Source: Paenibacillus cymbidii (GTDB taxonomy: Bacteria; Bacillota; Bacilli; Paenibacillales; NBRC-103111). From it: a stretch of 64,000 nt of DNA. Both the position numbers and the translations under genes were made by a program. The notes beneath the pieces were generated by a model that searched no databases, was not told where the DNA came from, and saw only the letters and a program-made list of their open reading frames with translations. The DNA lies in NCBI RefSeq assembly GCF_004764705.1, contig NZ_SHLX01000014.1:26953-90952 (forward strand). The letters are read 5' to 3'. This document shows positions 46,001 through 54,905 of the stretch, piece after piece. Position 1 is the stretch's first letter, and each line of letters starts with the position of its first letter.

Positions 46001-49000
46001 GTGCCCGTGCTGAGCGAAGCGATCCAGCAATCCGTGTTATACAGCGATATTGAGCTGAGCGTCAACGGTCTGCCGGAGATGGAAGAAATGTCGGGCATCC
46101 CGATCCCCGTATATGCTTCGGTTCAGTCGAATTTTACGTTCAGCGGGCATGTGTCGGGAGCGGATGCGGGCGAGATAGCGGTCGTGAAGCTGACGATCCG
46201 CGAAAGATACGGGCCGTATTTGCGTCAAACCGGCGAAGGCGAGTACTCCTGGGTCAGCGGAAGCGATCCGCTGAACGAGTTCGAGGTGCCAGTCGACGAG
46301 AGCGGCAACTGGACATGGACCCTGCCGAATGCGGCCTTGCAGCGGCCGGACGAATATACCCGTTTCATCGTGACGGCAAACGCAGCCGCCGAAGGCAAGT
46401 TGGCCCAGTCGGGTCAAGGCTACTTCAACGTCGACTACCGGGAGCCGCAGCTTGAGTCCGCCAACGTCTACGGCAATACGATCGTACTCGGATACAACCA
46501 GAAGCTGGGTGTGACCAGTCTGGGCACGAACGCGTTTGAGCTATTCCACTTTGTCATCGGCAAAGTAGACGGCATCGGCGGCCGGACGGCCCACGTCATT
46601 GCCGCATCGTTCTACAACAATTATTTGACGCTGAAATTCGATACGGCGGCGGCGGTCGGCGAAACAATCGAAGGCGGTTATACGGCGCCTTACTCGGGCG
46701 GCCTTAGCAACTGGGCGGGCGTCCCGCTCGGTTCGTTTTACGAGCCTGAGATTACGAATGCGACGGCGGACGATTTTGCTTCCGCCAGTATGCCGGCGGC
46801 TGATCACAACAACGGCTACTTGCTGGAAAGCGGCGAAGACGTGGCCGTCTTCCGGTTGGCGGAGGAAGTTTCGCCGGGCATGACGCTTGAAGTGCAGCTG
46901 CCTGCCGAGCATGCCGGCAATCAAACCTTACTCTCCCAGGATCTCGAGCGTGACGACTTCGAGCTGCTGAACGCGCAGGACGAAATCGTGGCGTGGGCGG
47001 AGAATCCGAGCAATTTGGCAACGGAGAATGAATTCGGCATTCGTGTGCTTCGCTTCCCGCTCGGCGGGGCGCTTAACGCGAATGAAACGTATACGCTGCG
47101 CTATGTCGGCCAACCGGGACTGGTGACGCTGCCCCATCCGGCCTCGCGCGCGGACGCCTCGCTGACGATTGTCAACTCGTTCGGATTCGCGTCGCTGCAG
47201 CATGTATTTAACGGCTTGTCTTACGGTTATCCCGAGCACGGGCCGCTAAGCATCGCATTCACCGATCTGGATACCGATGCGGGACAAGTGAAAGGTACCG
47301 TTTCCTTTACTCCGGCACTGCCGTCCGACGAGTCGGATATTGTCGACTACGCGTTCTATTGGCTGGATCAGAATGGCCGCATCATCGATAACGGCTACGG
47401 CGGAGAAATTGCCAGCTTGGCGAAAGACAACGATACGAGCTTCGAATTTTATTCGAATTATCCCGTGCCGGGAGGGGCGGTCGCTCTTGCCGTGTACGCC
47501 CGGAATGAGTATGGCCTTTCGCGACAATTCGCGGTGTACAGCGGGTTTGACAATGCCTCCGGCGAAAATGTATCGCCTCATGCGGTTGTTACGATGCCCG
47601 ATCTTCTTTTCGAATCCTCGTCTGTGACGAGCAGCACCATGTATGTTGGCAACTATTTTGCCGATGTCGACGATGATTACTTGATCTATTCCGCTTCGTC
47701 ATCCGATGACGCCGTCGTCGCTTTTGGCACATGGGCCGTTTCCGGCAGTTATATTACACTGACGATCGCCGGATCCGGCACCGCAACGGTTACGATTACG
47801 GCGGACGACGGACACGGCCACCAGTTCCCGCAGCAATTCCAGGTGACGGTCAACGCGCCGGCGCTGACCGGGGCAACGACGAACCGAATCGGCAACGTGG
47901 TGCAATTGGTCTTCAATCGTCCCCTTGCGTCATCGTGGGATACAGATAAATTTCATGTGTACGTTGGAATGAGCGAGGTTGCTATCAACTGGGCCGAATC
48001 AGGCAAGGACACGGTTGCCGACAATTCGGGCCGTACGTTTGCCGTAGCGCTTGACGGTTATGTTGCCGCAAGCGACACGGTTACGATTACGCTTGACGCC
48101 GGCGCGGTAACCTCTATGGATGGCGTCCCGCAAGGGGCTATCAACAGGCAGGCGGTGGAGAACCGCGCCGCGGCGCCGGCCAACGCTCCTTGGCTGGTCC
48201 ATTTTACGGATGAGAACAAGTATGCGGGTTCCATTCAGGGGGCCGTTTCCATCGGCCGGGCGCAGGACGAGTCCGATATAGAAGGATACCGCCTGTACTG
48301 GGCCAAAAGCGATCTGACGCAGGTCGGGGCTACCATCGCCACATTGCCGAAGTCTGCGGACCCGCTTGCTTACCTTTTCGATGGAGATACGACCATACCG
48401 GCGCAAGCGGCCCGACTGGTTGCGGTCGCAATCAACGAGCAAGGCGAGTCTGCTCCTGCCTACGTCGAGTTGATCGATGCGGCCGGCATGTCGTTCAGCG
48501 GCGTCAGCTTGAACGCGACTTCGCTTGGTTTCACGATTCCGGCTGCAAGCGCCGGCACGGCGCATGTGGTGGTAACCGACAGCGACGCATGGCCCTGGAA
48601 TTTGGCGGATATTCTCTCGGGCAGCCATGGGGGCAAGCAGGCGATCTATACGGCGGTGCAACCCGAAGTTCAGGCCGGCGATTCGATTGCCGTATCGCTG
48701 AACGAATTGACACCCGATACGATCTATACGGTGTACGTGGTCGTTCAGGCGGAGGACGGATCGTATTCGTCGATTGCAACATCAAGCTTTCCGCTGCCGC
48801 CTCCGGCGATCTTGGGCGCGTTGCAGATGATTGACGCCAGCGGCGCGGCAAACGACGGCAAAACGGAGATTGTGCTGGGCGAGCCGGCTTCCGGCCATTC
48901 GTACCTGTACAAGCGGTGGTCCGGTTCTTCGTTGATGCCTCATGTGGGCGACTTGCTGGCCGGGGCCGACGGCTGGATCGCCGTGCAGTCGGGCGATCTG

Positions 49001-52000
49001 CTGGAAGCGAGCAATCATGAGTTGTTTGCCGTTGCGGAAGTGGACGGGAATGGACAGATGGTTGGCCTCAGCTTCGTATCCGCCGTTGTGGCCAAGGAGC
49101 CGCCGGCATTGACCGCGGATGCGACCGATAATAATGTGGACCAGCCAATTGAGCTCAGCTTCCCGGACAATGCCGATTGGCGTGCGAACGTGACGTCGGT
49201 GACGGTCAAGCGGCACAGCGATCAAGCGGTCGTCAATGCCGTCTATTCCGTGCTGGAGAGCAAGGTGGTGCTGGCCAAGGGCACGTTCGCGGCAGGCGGC
49301 GAGTACGACATAACGGTGCTGGCAAACGGCTATTCGCCGACTAATGCGAGCCAGCAGGTGCTGGGCCGATCGGCATCGCCGACGGAATACACGGTATCGG
49401 CCGTCAATGCGTTGACGGGCGAAGACAACGTCAATGTATTTGAAGTGCCGGCTTATGCGGAAGTGCGGGTGTACGATGCCGCAGATGCAGTCACTCCGAT
49501 CGCAACGAAAACACAAGGAAGCACCAGCGGGGTTCCCGTTGTTCTTACGTTCCCCGGCGGCTTCCCAAGCGGCTTGCATGTCGTCTATATCAGCCTTACC
49601 AACCACGCGAACGGCTTGGCGGAAAGCGAGCGGATGGAGTATCGTTTGCCGCTGCCGGTTTTGGTGCCTCCGGTGTCTTTCACAGACGCGCCGGGTTCTG
49701 CGAGCGACGGCAAAACGAAGGCAGCCATCGGTTCGCCCAGCGTGGCCGGGCATACGTTCCGGTATTGGAAGGTGACGGGGACGGAAATTCCGTTCCCCGT
49801 CTCGGGCGATAAGGCGACCGGCTGGAGCGCCATTGTGAACGGTCAGGAATTTGATGCGGCGAACGGCCAGTATATCATCGTGGTCGAGGTGGACGATGAA
49901 GACACGATCATCGCTTACAGTGTCAGTCAGGCGGTCGTCAAGGAGGCTTTGGCTTCGCCGAACGATACCCAGATCACGGTTGAGAACAGCCTGGCAGCCG
50001 GCGCCGTCGATTATGTCAAGGTAGTCAATGTACCGGCAAACACAACCGTTAACGTGTATAGCGAGGGAAGCGGCGAAACGAAACTGGGCAGCGCCGCCAA
50101 TGTACAAACGTATGCCGCCGATGTGCGAGTATTGATTAACGCCGGATTCGAGCCGCTGCGGACGAGTTTCTATGTCGGCTATTCGCGGAACGGGATGGAG
50201 GACAGTGAGCGAACGCTCCAGTATGTGCCGACGCCGCAGTTGAGTTTGACGCTCGCGGATGTAGAAGGCATCGCGAACGACGGGACAACGAAGGCGACGG
50301 TTGCAGGGACGGGCGCATCCGGGCATAAGTTCTACTACAAGCTGAGCGAAAGCGCTCTGAGCGGTATCGGGATATCCAGCCACATTGCCGCACCGGAATG
50401 GCAGTTGCTCGGAGGCGACGGATACATCGCCGATGCGACGGGACTATTTGTGACGATTGCGGAAACGGATGCGGACGGCAATGTGGTCGCTTTGGCCGGC
50501 CGAATGGCGGTTGTTGCCAACGCGCTGCAGGCGCCTGCGGCGGGGGATATCGCTGTCGTGAACAACGCGAGCGGCGAGGATACGGTGACGGTGGCGAACG
50601 TGCCGGCAGGGGCTACGGTATTCGTCAACGAAAGCGGCGGCACACGAATCGGGGCAGCAGTGAACACCGATGACTCGCCGGCGACGAAGCAAGTTGCGAT
50701 TGCGGGCGGTTTTGTTCCGCTGCTTGCCGAAATCCGGGTCGGTTTTACGAAGGAGGGCATGGAAGACAGCTTGCCGACAAGTGTTGCGCTTTCTCTTCCG
50801 GCCCTTCTGGAAGAACCGGAGTTTACGTATGTTCGCGGCAGTGACAATGTCGTCAAGTCGACAATCGGGCTGGGCGAGTTGAGCGGGGGAGGCCATAAAT
50901 ACCGGTATGTGCTGTCGCCGGATTATTCGCCGGTAACGCCTCCTGTTATCGGACAATCGCTTGATTCCTGGACAGAAATAACCGACGGCGAGACGATCGC
51001 GGCGGACAGCGGGCGAAGCATCGGGATTGCGGAGGTGGACAGCGCCGATCGCGCGATCCGGTTCAGTGCAGGCCGGGTGAATACGACGCGGAATCCGGGC
51101 ATGCCGATCACGACGGGTTTCGTGCAAAAGCTTACCGCCAGCGGCGGATACCGGACGTATATCAACCGAGAAGATTTGCCTGAAGACGTGCGAGGCTTCA
51201 GCAAGATCGAAGTGCAATCGTGGCAGACAACGCCGGTTGTTAATGACGGGATAACGATTTCCGATGTGAACGAGTATCACGAGGAGTATGGATATAGCGT
51301 CGGCGTGCCTTCTCAAGGGATTTGGCACCCGCTAGTCATCCTGTTCGATGCGAACAACCACCCGGTCGGCTATTTCATCGGCTCGATCGATACGACGTTG
51401 CCGCCGGCATTGACGGTTGCTCCGTCGGCAGTCGATGCGGGGGGAAGCGGGAACGACGGCAAAACGAGAATCGTCCTGGGCGCGCCATCCAGCGGAAATG
51501 CTTATCGCTACGTGCTGGCGAATACGGGGGATACGGTCGATTACCCGCATGCCGGAGACGACGCGACAGCATGGAATGAGCTGACGCTCGAGTCATGGCA
51601 GGACGATCTGGTCAGCGGTTTGATCGTCGCGGCGCAAGCGCAGCAGCTCGGTATTGCCGAGGTCGACGGGCAAGGCAAGGTAGTGCGGTTCAGCACCGTA
51701 CAAGCGGTGACCATGGACGCAACACCCGCGCCTCTAAGCAGCGATATTACGCTGACCAATGCCGCGGCAGGGCCCGATACCGTAACGGTGGCTGGAGTGT
51801 TGCCCCATGTACAGGTCAAAGTATACGATGCGGCAATCGGAGACAACGTCATCGGCTCTGCTTTCCAAACGGAAGGGAGCGCCGATTCGGTAACTCTATC
51901 CATTGCATCGGGGTTTGGCGCCGACCTTCGTTCGGTGTATGTCAGTCTCACGAACCCGAACATGGAAGAGAGCGAACGCACCGAAGTTTCGATACCGGCC

Positions 52001-54844
52001 AGTTTATTGCCGTTTACGATTGCGGATGCCCCGGGGGCCGGCAACGACGGTCTGGCCAAAGTGACGATCGCGGCAAATACGGAAGGGCATTCCTACCGCT
52101 ACCGTGTGACGTCCGGAACGCCACTTCCGAGACCGGCGTACGTGATCGATCAGGACGAACTGGAAGGAAGTTGGACAACGCTCGGACTGGACAGGCTCGT
52201 CGCAACGGAGGACGGCAAGTACGTCAATATTGTGGAAGTGGACGAGTCGAATCGGATTGTCGCTTTTGGCAGTGGAATTGCTGTTGTCATTGACGCTCTG
52301 GCTGCGCCGACGGAAGGCAATATTGTCATTTCGAAAACATGGAATAACGGGGATTCCGTAACCGTTGCGAACGTGCCGGCAGGAGCTTTCGTTTATGTAT
52401 ACGATACGGCAAGCGGCGGGACGGAGCTGGGGAAAGCGCTGAACAACAGCGGCGCTCTCGGCAGCGTCGCCGTTGCATTTCCGAGCGGGCTGGATCCGCT
52501 GCTTGGCGCGATTTACGTCGAACTGGCGCAGCAAGGCAAGGAGACGAGCGAACGAACGGTCAAGGCGGTAGCGGCGCGGCCGCTGACGGTGTCGACAGCG
52601 GACCTGCCCGGCTTGGCGAACAACGGCAAAGTGCAGGTTACGGTGGCGGATGCGCCGGCAGATGCGATCGTTATGTATAAAGTCAGCGCATCGGTATTGC
52701 CGCAGGCACAAGCGGGAGGAGCGGCCGGAACGGGCTGGACGGCGCTGGGCGCTGCCGGCGCTGCCAGCGGAGTGGTGTCGGGCGTCGCCCCGGGCGACCG
52801 GATCTACGCCGCGGTGCTTGGCGAGAGCGGTACGCGATATGTGGCGTTCGGCTCGGTTGCGGCTCAGGTAATCGACACGCTGGCGGTTCCGGCTGCGGCG
52901 GACATCGCCGTCGCGAACAACGTGAGCGGCGCCGATACGGTGACGGTGGCGAATGTGTCGGCAGGAGCGACGGTGAACGTTTACGGAACGGCGAGCGGCG
53001 GATCGATGCTGGGCAGCGCAACGAACGGAGCTGCCGCGGGAGCGGTGACGGTAACGATCGCAGGCGGACTGGATCCGATGCTTGGCACGATCTACGTCGA
53101 ATTGGCGCAGGAAGGCAAAGAGACGAGCCAGCGCACGGCTGTCGACGTGCTGTCGCTGCCGCTTGCGGTAACGACAGCGGACCTGTCCGGCGCCGCGTAT
53201 AATGGCATGACGCAAGTGACGGTGTCAGGCGTGCCGTCGGGAGCTGTTGTCGTTTACAGAACGGGCGGCGTCGTTGTGCCGCAGCCGCAAGCGGGGAGCG
53301 CTGCAGGAACGGGCTGGACGGCGCTTGGCGTTGCCGGTGCTACGAGCGGTGTTGTTGGCGGCGTCGCGCAGGGCGACCTGATTCAGGTCGCGGTGCTGAG
53401 CGGTACGCAGTATGTGGCCTACGGCTCAAGTACGGCGGTAGTGATCGACGCACTGGCGGCACCGGCCGCGGCGGATATCGCCGTTGTGAACAACGCGAGC
53501 GGCGCCGACACGGTGACGGTCGCGAACGTGCCGGCGGGAGCGTTCGTGTACGTGTACGATGCGGCAAGCGGCGAGATGGAGCTGGGAAAAGCGAGCAATA
53601 CGGGGACGTTGGCAGGAAGTGTCGCGGTTGCGGTTCAGGGCGGCTTGAGCCCGCTGCTCGGCACGATCTACGTCGAACTGAGGCAAACCGGCAAAGAGGC
53701 GAGCGAACGCACGGCAAAAACGGTGCTTGCGCCGCTGCCGGTGGGAGCCGCGCAATTGTCGGGCTCGTACGAGGACAGCGCGAAAACGGTGATTTCGCTC
53801 GTCACTCCTTCAGCGGCCGGCAATACGTACCAATACAGGCTTTACAGCGGCACCGGCGACGTGCAGCCGCCGCAGGCGGGAGCTTCGATAACCGCGGTAG
53901 GCGGCTCCTGGCAGACGGCGACGAACGGGCAGGCGATCGCCGCCGCGGCCAATCAGTTGATCGGCATTGCCGAGGTGGATACAAGCGGCCGCATCGTTGC
54001 TTTCCAAGTGGCAACCGCGATGCATTTCCAGGCGGCGCCGTCGCTGCAGGCGGACACGATCGACGCGTTCAGCGATGTGCCGCTCGAGATTACGACCGCA
54101 ACGGGCGACACAGCGGCGCTCGGCTGGTGGACCGCGGCTGCGTCAGGGGCTGTCGTTACTCATACGGTGGGCGGCGTTACCTACGAGTTGTCGGCCAACC
54201 AGTATGGCTTCAGCGGGAGCAAGCTGGTCATCAAGGCGGGCGTGCTGGCAGCCGGCGAGCACCAGATTCGAGTTGCGGTAGCCGGGTACACCTATGCGAA
54301 CGTCGCGCTGCAATCGGTAGGCGGCCCGGCAAGCGAATGGGCGCTGCTGAACGGCGTGTCGGGTGCGGCTATGGCGTTCCAGGCCGCGAACGGCGCGATT
54401 ACCGCGGTCGCGCAGCTAGTGTCGTCGCAGACGCTTACCGCCGATCAGTCGATCGCCTTCGAGCTTTGGGACGATGCCGGGACTACCGGACGGGTGCAGC
54501 TTTTTGCCGGCGGCTCCTCCGGGCCGTATACCGCGCAGTTCTCCCTGCAGGAATCGTCCGCAGGCGCAACGTACCGCATCAAAGTGTACGTTGTCAGCAA
54601 TCGGACGGACGACGCCGGCGGCAACGATTTGAAGCTGTCCGCGCCGGTCGAGTTGCCGGTCACGATGTTCCGCGCGCTCGACGCCAACGGTGACGGCCGC
54701 ATCGGGATCAACGACCTGATGGCTGTCGTCCTGCATGCGCCGGATTCGATCCGGGACGTCAACCACGACGGCGTGTTCGATCGCGAAGACGTACTCGCGC
54801 TGCTGCGGCAAATTATCGATCCCGGCCCTGGCGCCGGCAGTTGA
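40094..54844 (+). CDS. Giant secreted multidomain protein (~4,916 residues) with C-terminal dockerin-like domain
   Basis: Start at ATG 40094 (GGAG 9 bp upstream; ATG 40088 is too close to it). Signal peptide to about residue 42 (MAATMAVSPIVAALPI, GTAVA/EE). Recognisable modules: cadherin-like/dystroglycan-type repeats with FDDVDGDTLSY (about 474), YFADDDVLGY (1102) and YFADVDDDYLIY (2515); a fibronectin III domain (about 750-835); SWM-like Ig repeats (ANVYGNTIVLGYNQKL, 2115; RIGNVVQLVFNRPL, 2589); beta-domains like the heme-binding HBD/DUF1533 type (about 1629, 3002, 4652); nine ~192-residue modules (2905-4640); and a dockerin-like pair DANGDGRIGINDLMAVV and DVNHDGVFDREDVLALL at the end. No SLH, LPXTG or membrane anchor is present. 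Probably a fibrous surface or matrix protein; attachment would need a cohesin-like partner. Confidence 0.88.
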   Translation: MAKKRRTKASATARTVSQLMAATMAVSPIVAALPILPGTAVAEEVLLDEGGSAPISVLMSGDADGRLGYLSTTVTVSRLTYAAETAQGIVGYRLYWADYSGIKRGDPIREWTGLTASSGDLNDVMDGVAIPDGATGLFVVPYTSEGAELDGISLGFTDIAAQTEAIESLSIEVVFNDEIAANSGTISATDFALTGADEIHVASAAIIGGRMQLVLSRAMVPGEALTLSYTPPTENKLVFANIGLYVPGFSGVAVYTGELPIIDDTDSAYPNVLHLVMTTPLDGIDADKNAFTVKRGNTPVDVQSVHVAGAVVTLTLEKTLMRNASYEVNYSPLHVNDLHRWSAYLPEFVATVTGPSDFPLPAGITVNKLADDYEFVVPNVPADASVAIYTTGASGAGYPIVTAPNVGTNEIHATVPIDSLASLNTVYIAFVENGFESARTPVQFNAAPVAKYTGWATLAAYSNGGDEKPPILLSLDNLFDDVDGDTLSYTYSYTGNPCVLHMDLVTGGLEFAPTYSPGTVVVTISADDHHGNQTSLNFSVTVGNDSPHASKGNAPGSAKIVAAVDSGEALQLVFSNQPFKQLPGLQSTLPEGAVAYTSGADITGADLRAKPYVGVYTVDALGKVLRFTPVTIDESMLQAGLFVTRTDGTALTLNGSQLDASIVRMNIFGNTYKWKTNIAAGDFVLNGAPEGMEIASVYRISDKVLDVKLAYTGSAIASPWNSLTITANASAFGAGGGSLTSDAIPIAPPAPAAAWQSSLKAAGGDGQATVAFFAPVGADSVTLEYADNPSFYGRQKQAVNPAVTSVGVSGLTNGQNYWFRLVASGGTQSGISNVEQINIGEPAPGAAGVPVIYTYEPLEGQEGTIAPGQSFKLQFNSLLDNRNGQAAEAIRQGLGSDFAGRIATQDGTDSGWSSQFTVIALDTISLTEGDHRIALAPGSVTNRSGRTNDDYIAFDIVGDWSDVRPVLDLGKIGFDQDDYYGTPQIYGQAGAVNQSGATIALYDWDGATDEGGKIDSSNNHLQQIAWAYSNEDGSFRFNIGSHDTSKQLVVVAQGRGGNYSSGFYDSYNETVYGIDPDVAKLVNKAVPFLTGEPVVQHVQQGSSFTLDVANYFADDDVLGYTFAGGYSTSVINSAYFIDNGKLSLLSGQNGTTAITVTATDMFGAQASQTFNLSVEESAPTALAASQVHYYPAAGTGDTIVISGLSSFWNKTVRVYDAAEGGRILSGDKLMGGEQAFDGTITYQLHEDLGAAGKDLWVTLTDYGWAESGRVQIDKQDRTHELTFVNSFNQAAGFKLNPAVTGTLRYLVLDSVDPVPSPTQIASGTDSEWESVEVSGSFNVTAGGDNEFYLLGLDPFAMKRIYAVITDDEGNISPVLTSFFYVREAGTVSVGWPDPYEVHSANEALFPYLMPGDLQLKKGDTLLLHFDRPVDSDTTAQKIASALDDMGWNGLYTVDALPVMPSSLAHTFRVHITGAITPMLPVSIELQGVQGFGDEYASEYISFMGITDYPEPELVADSTYSDAFHPITLTLPNIGSRLDQLPVGQQIQISFEPVMSEASFFEGDEGEGDDGLQFTARDKTITILPGQLPAGEWWISVTVPGYQKATVEQTIMDSYTVISDGGDFYVGTLSYIEGLQKLQLNGVDVTSDQYRLESKTYDQYEFLEVWLKHDYLATLPTGIYTLTTDFGGYEDSYPLSIFNPQAKIAHARGNATLAAEVTLQDLLDAGATAVTATRLDAYQAAIGLASAAETFDLTSLQELISDANDSLDSAEPPSPRIASAVLSSWQVAMLASEVVAALNPATIGPDSFTLIARDEAGNRLTPAAAHVHIESVRVESGSIVARLAGALGATDTVELRPNAMASNHFQNAEQVALTGTSGPLHLLPNVAPVVRELAIDAFGPVLEAQFYVEDDDGDVEGTHQIQWYRANEADGSLTPIAGANGSEYHPTAADLGKYIRVLVTPVSLTGVTTGVPVLSEAIQQSVLYSDIELSVNGLPEMEEMSGIPIPVYASVQSNFTFSGHVSGADAGEIAVVKLTIRERYGPYLRQTGEGEYSWVSGSDPLNEFEVPVDESGNWTWTLPNAALQRPDEYTRFIVTANAAAEGKLAQSGQGYFNVDYREPQLESANVYGNTIVLGYNQKLGVTSLGTNAFELFHFVIGKVDGIGGRTAHVIAASFYNNYLTLKFDTAAAVGETIEGGYTAPYSGGLSNWAGVPLGSFYEPEITNATADDFASASMPAADHNNGYLLESGEDVAVFRLAEEVSPGMTLEVQLPAEHAGNQTLLSQDLERDDFELLNAQDEIVAWAENPSNLATENEFGIRVLRFPLGGALNANETYTLRYVGQPGLVTLPHPASRADASLTIVNSFGFASLQHVFNGLSYGYPEHGPLSIAFTDLDTDAGQVKGTVSFTPALPSDESDIVDYAFYWLDQNGRIIDNGYGGEIASLAKDNDTSFEFYSNYPVPGGAVALAVYARNEYGLSRQFAVYSGFDNASGENVSPHAVVTMPDLLFESSSVTSSTMYVGNYFADVDDDYLIYSASSSDDAVVAFGTWAVSGSYITLTIAGSGTATVTITADDGHGHQFPQQFQVTVNAPALTGATTNRIGNVVQLVFNRPLASSWDTDKFHVYVGMSEVAINWAESGKDTVADNSGRTFAVALDGYVAASDTVTITLDAGAVTSMDGVPQGAINRQAVENRAAAPANAPWLVHFTDENKYAGSIQGAVSIGRAQDESDIEGYRLYWAKSDLTQVGATIATLPKSADPLAYLFDGDTTIPAQAARLVAVAINEQGESAPAYVELIDAAGMSFSGVSLNATSLGFTIPAASAGTAHVVVTDSDAWPWNLADILSGSHGGKQAIYTAVQPEVQAGDSIAVSLNELTPDTIYTVYVVVQAEDGSYSSIATSSFPLPPPAILGALQMIDASGAANDGKTEIVLGEPASGHSYLYKRWSGSSLMPHVGDLLAGADGWIAVQSGDLLEASNHELFAVAEVDGNGQMVGLSFVSAVVAKEPPALTADATDNNVDQPIELSFPDNADWRANVTSVTVKRHSDQAVVNAVYSVLESKVVLAKGTFAAGGEYDITVLANGYSPTNASQQVLGRSASPTEYTVSAVNALTGEDNVNVFEVPAYAEVRVYDAADAVTPIATKTQGSTSGVPVVLTFPGGFPSGLHVVYISLTNHANGLAESERMEYRLPLPVLVPPVSFTDAPGSASDGKTKAAIGSPSVAGHTFRYWKVTGTEIPFPVSGDKATGWSAIVNGQEFDAANGQYIIVVEVDDEDTIIAYSVSQAVVKEALASPNDTQITVENSLAAGAVDYVKVVNVPANTTVNVYSEGSGETKLGSAANVQTYAADVRVLINAGFEPLRTSFYVGYSRNGMEDSERTLQYVPTPQLSLTLADVEGIANDGTTKATVAGTGASGHKFYYKLSESALSGIGISSHIAAPEWQLLGGDGYIADATGLFVTIAETDADGNVVALAGRMAVVANALQAPAAGDIAVVNNASGEDTVTVANVPAGATVFVNESGGTRIGAAVNTDDSPATKQVAIAGGFVPLLAEIRVGFTKEGMEDSLPTSVALSLPALLEEPEFTYVRGSDNVVKSTIGLGELSGGGHKYRYVLSPDYSPVTPPVIGQSLDSWTEITDGETIAADSGRSIGIAEVDSADRAIRFSAGRVNTTRNPGMPITTGFVQKLTASGGYRTYINREDLPEDVRGFSKIEVQSWQTTPVVNDGITISDVNEYHEEYGYSVGVPSQGIWHPLVILFDANNHPVGYFIGSIDTTLPPALTVAPSAVDAGGSGNDGKTRIVLGAPSSGNAYRYVLANTGDTVDYPHAGDDATAWNELTLESWQDDLVSGLIVAAQAQQLGIAEVDGQGKVVRFSTVQAVTMDATPAPLSSDITLTNAAAGPDTVTVAGVLPHVQVKVYDAAIGDNVIGSAFQTEGSADSVTLSIASGFGADLRSVYVSLTNPNMEESERTEVSIPASLLPFTIADAPGAGNDGLAKVTIAANTEGHSYRYRVTSGTPLPRPAYVIDQDELEGSWTTLGLDRLVATEDGKYVNIVEVDESNRIVAFGSGIAVVIDALAAPTEGNIVISKTWNNGDSVTVANVPAGAFVYVYDTASGGTELGKALNNSGALGSVAVAFPSGLDPLLGAIYVELAQQGKETSERTVKAVAARPLTVSTADLPGLANNGKVQVTVADAPADAIVMYKVSASVLPQAQAGGAAGTGWTALGAAGAASGVVSGVAPGDRIYAAVLGESGTRYVAFGSVAAQVIDTLAVPAAADIAVANNVSGADTVTVANVSAGATVNVYGTASGGSMLGSATNGAAAGAVTVTIAGGLDPMLGTIYVELAQEGKETSQRTAVDVLSLPLAVTTADLSGAAYNGMTQVTVSGVPSGAVVVYRTGGVVVPQPQAGSAAGTGWTALGVAGATSGVVGGVAQGDLIQVAVLSGTQYVAYGSSTAVVIDALAAPAAADIAVVNNASGADTVTVANVPAGAFVYVYDAASGEMELGKASNTGTLAGSVAVAVQGGLSPLLGTIYVELRQTGKEASERTAKTVLAPLPVGAAQLSGSYEDSAKTVISLVTPSAAGNTYQYRLYSGTGDVQPPQAGASITAVGGSWQTATNGQAIAAAANQLIGIAEVDTSGRIVAFQVATAMHFQAAPSLQADTIDAFSDVPLEITTATGDTAALGWWTAAASGAVVTHTVGGVTYELSANQYGFSGSKLVIKAGVLAAGEHQIRVAVAGYTYANVALQSVGGPASEWALLNGVSGAAMAFQAANGAITAVAQLVSSQTLTADQSIAFELWDDAGTTGRVQLFAGGSSGPYTAQFSLQESSAGATYRIKVYVVSNRTDDAGGNDLKLSAPVELPVTMFRALDANGDGRIGINDLMAVVLHAPDSIRDVNHDGVFDREDVLALLRQIIDPGPGAGS
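48810..54330 (+). repeat. Nine tandem ~192-residue modules inside the giant gene
   Basis: Module starts are recognised by an ANDGKT-type motif near 48.81 (IDASGAANDGKT), 49.68 (DAPGSASDGKT), 50.26 (DVEGIANDGTT), 50.81 (diverged), 51.42 (AGGSGNDGKT), 52.02 (DAPGAGNDGLA), 52.60 (DLPGLANNGKV), 53.17 (DLSGAAYNGMT) and 53.75 kb (diverged). Each then has GH-x-[FY]-x-Y, a W-x-x-[LI] strand, a VEVD/AEVD strand, D-TVTVANVPAG, and YV-x-L-x-x-x-GxExSERT. Spacing is 576-608 bp for most; the first interval (868 bp) holds an extra HBD-like domain. The last four are the most alike and look recently duplicated. Confidence 0.85.
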
Positions 54845-54865
54845 TCGAAGCGTCACATGAAATGC

Positions 54866-54905
54866 AAGGCCTCTCCCGGTGGTGAACCGTGGAGGGGCTT
54901 TTTTG
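54866..54905 (+). terminator. Rho-independent terminator of the giant gene
   Basis: GCCTCTCC and GGAGGGGC pair (one G-U) around a loop that itself contains CGGT/ACCG, followed by TTTTTT. It starts 22 bp after the stop. Confidence 0.88.

Noticed and set aside
48782..50383. Minus-strand ORF (533 aa) inside the giant gene
   Set aside because: Antisense shadow of repeat modules; no start signal or domain.
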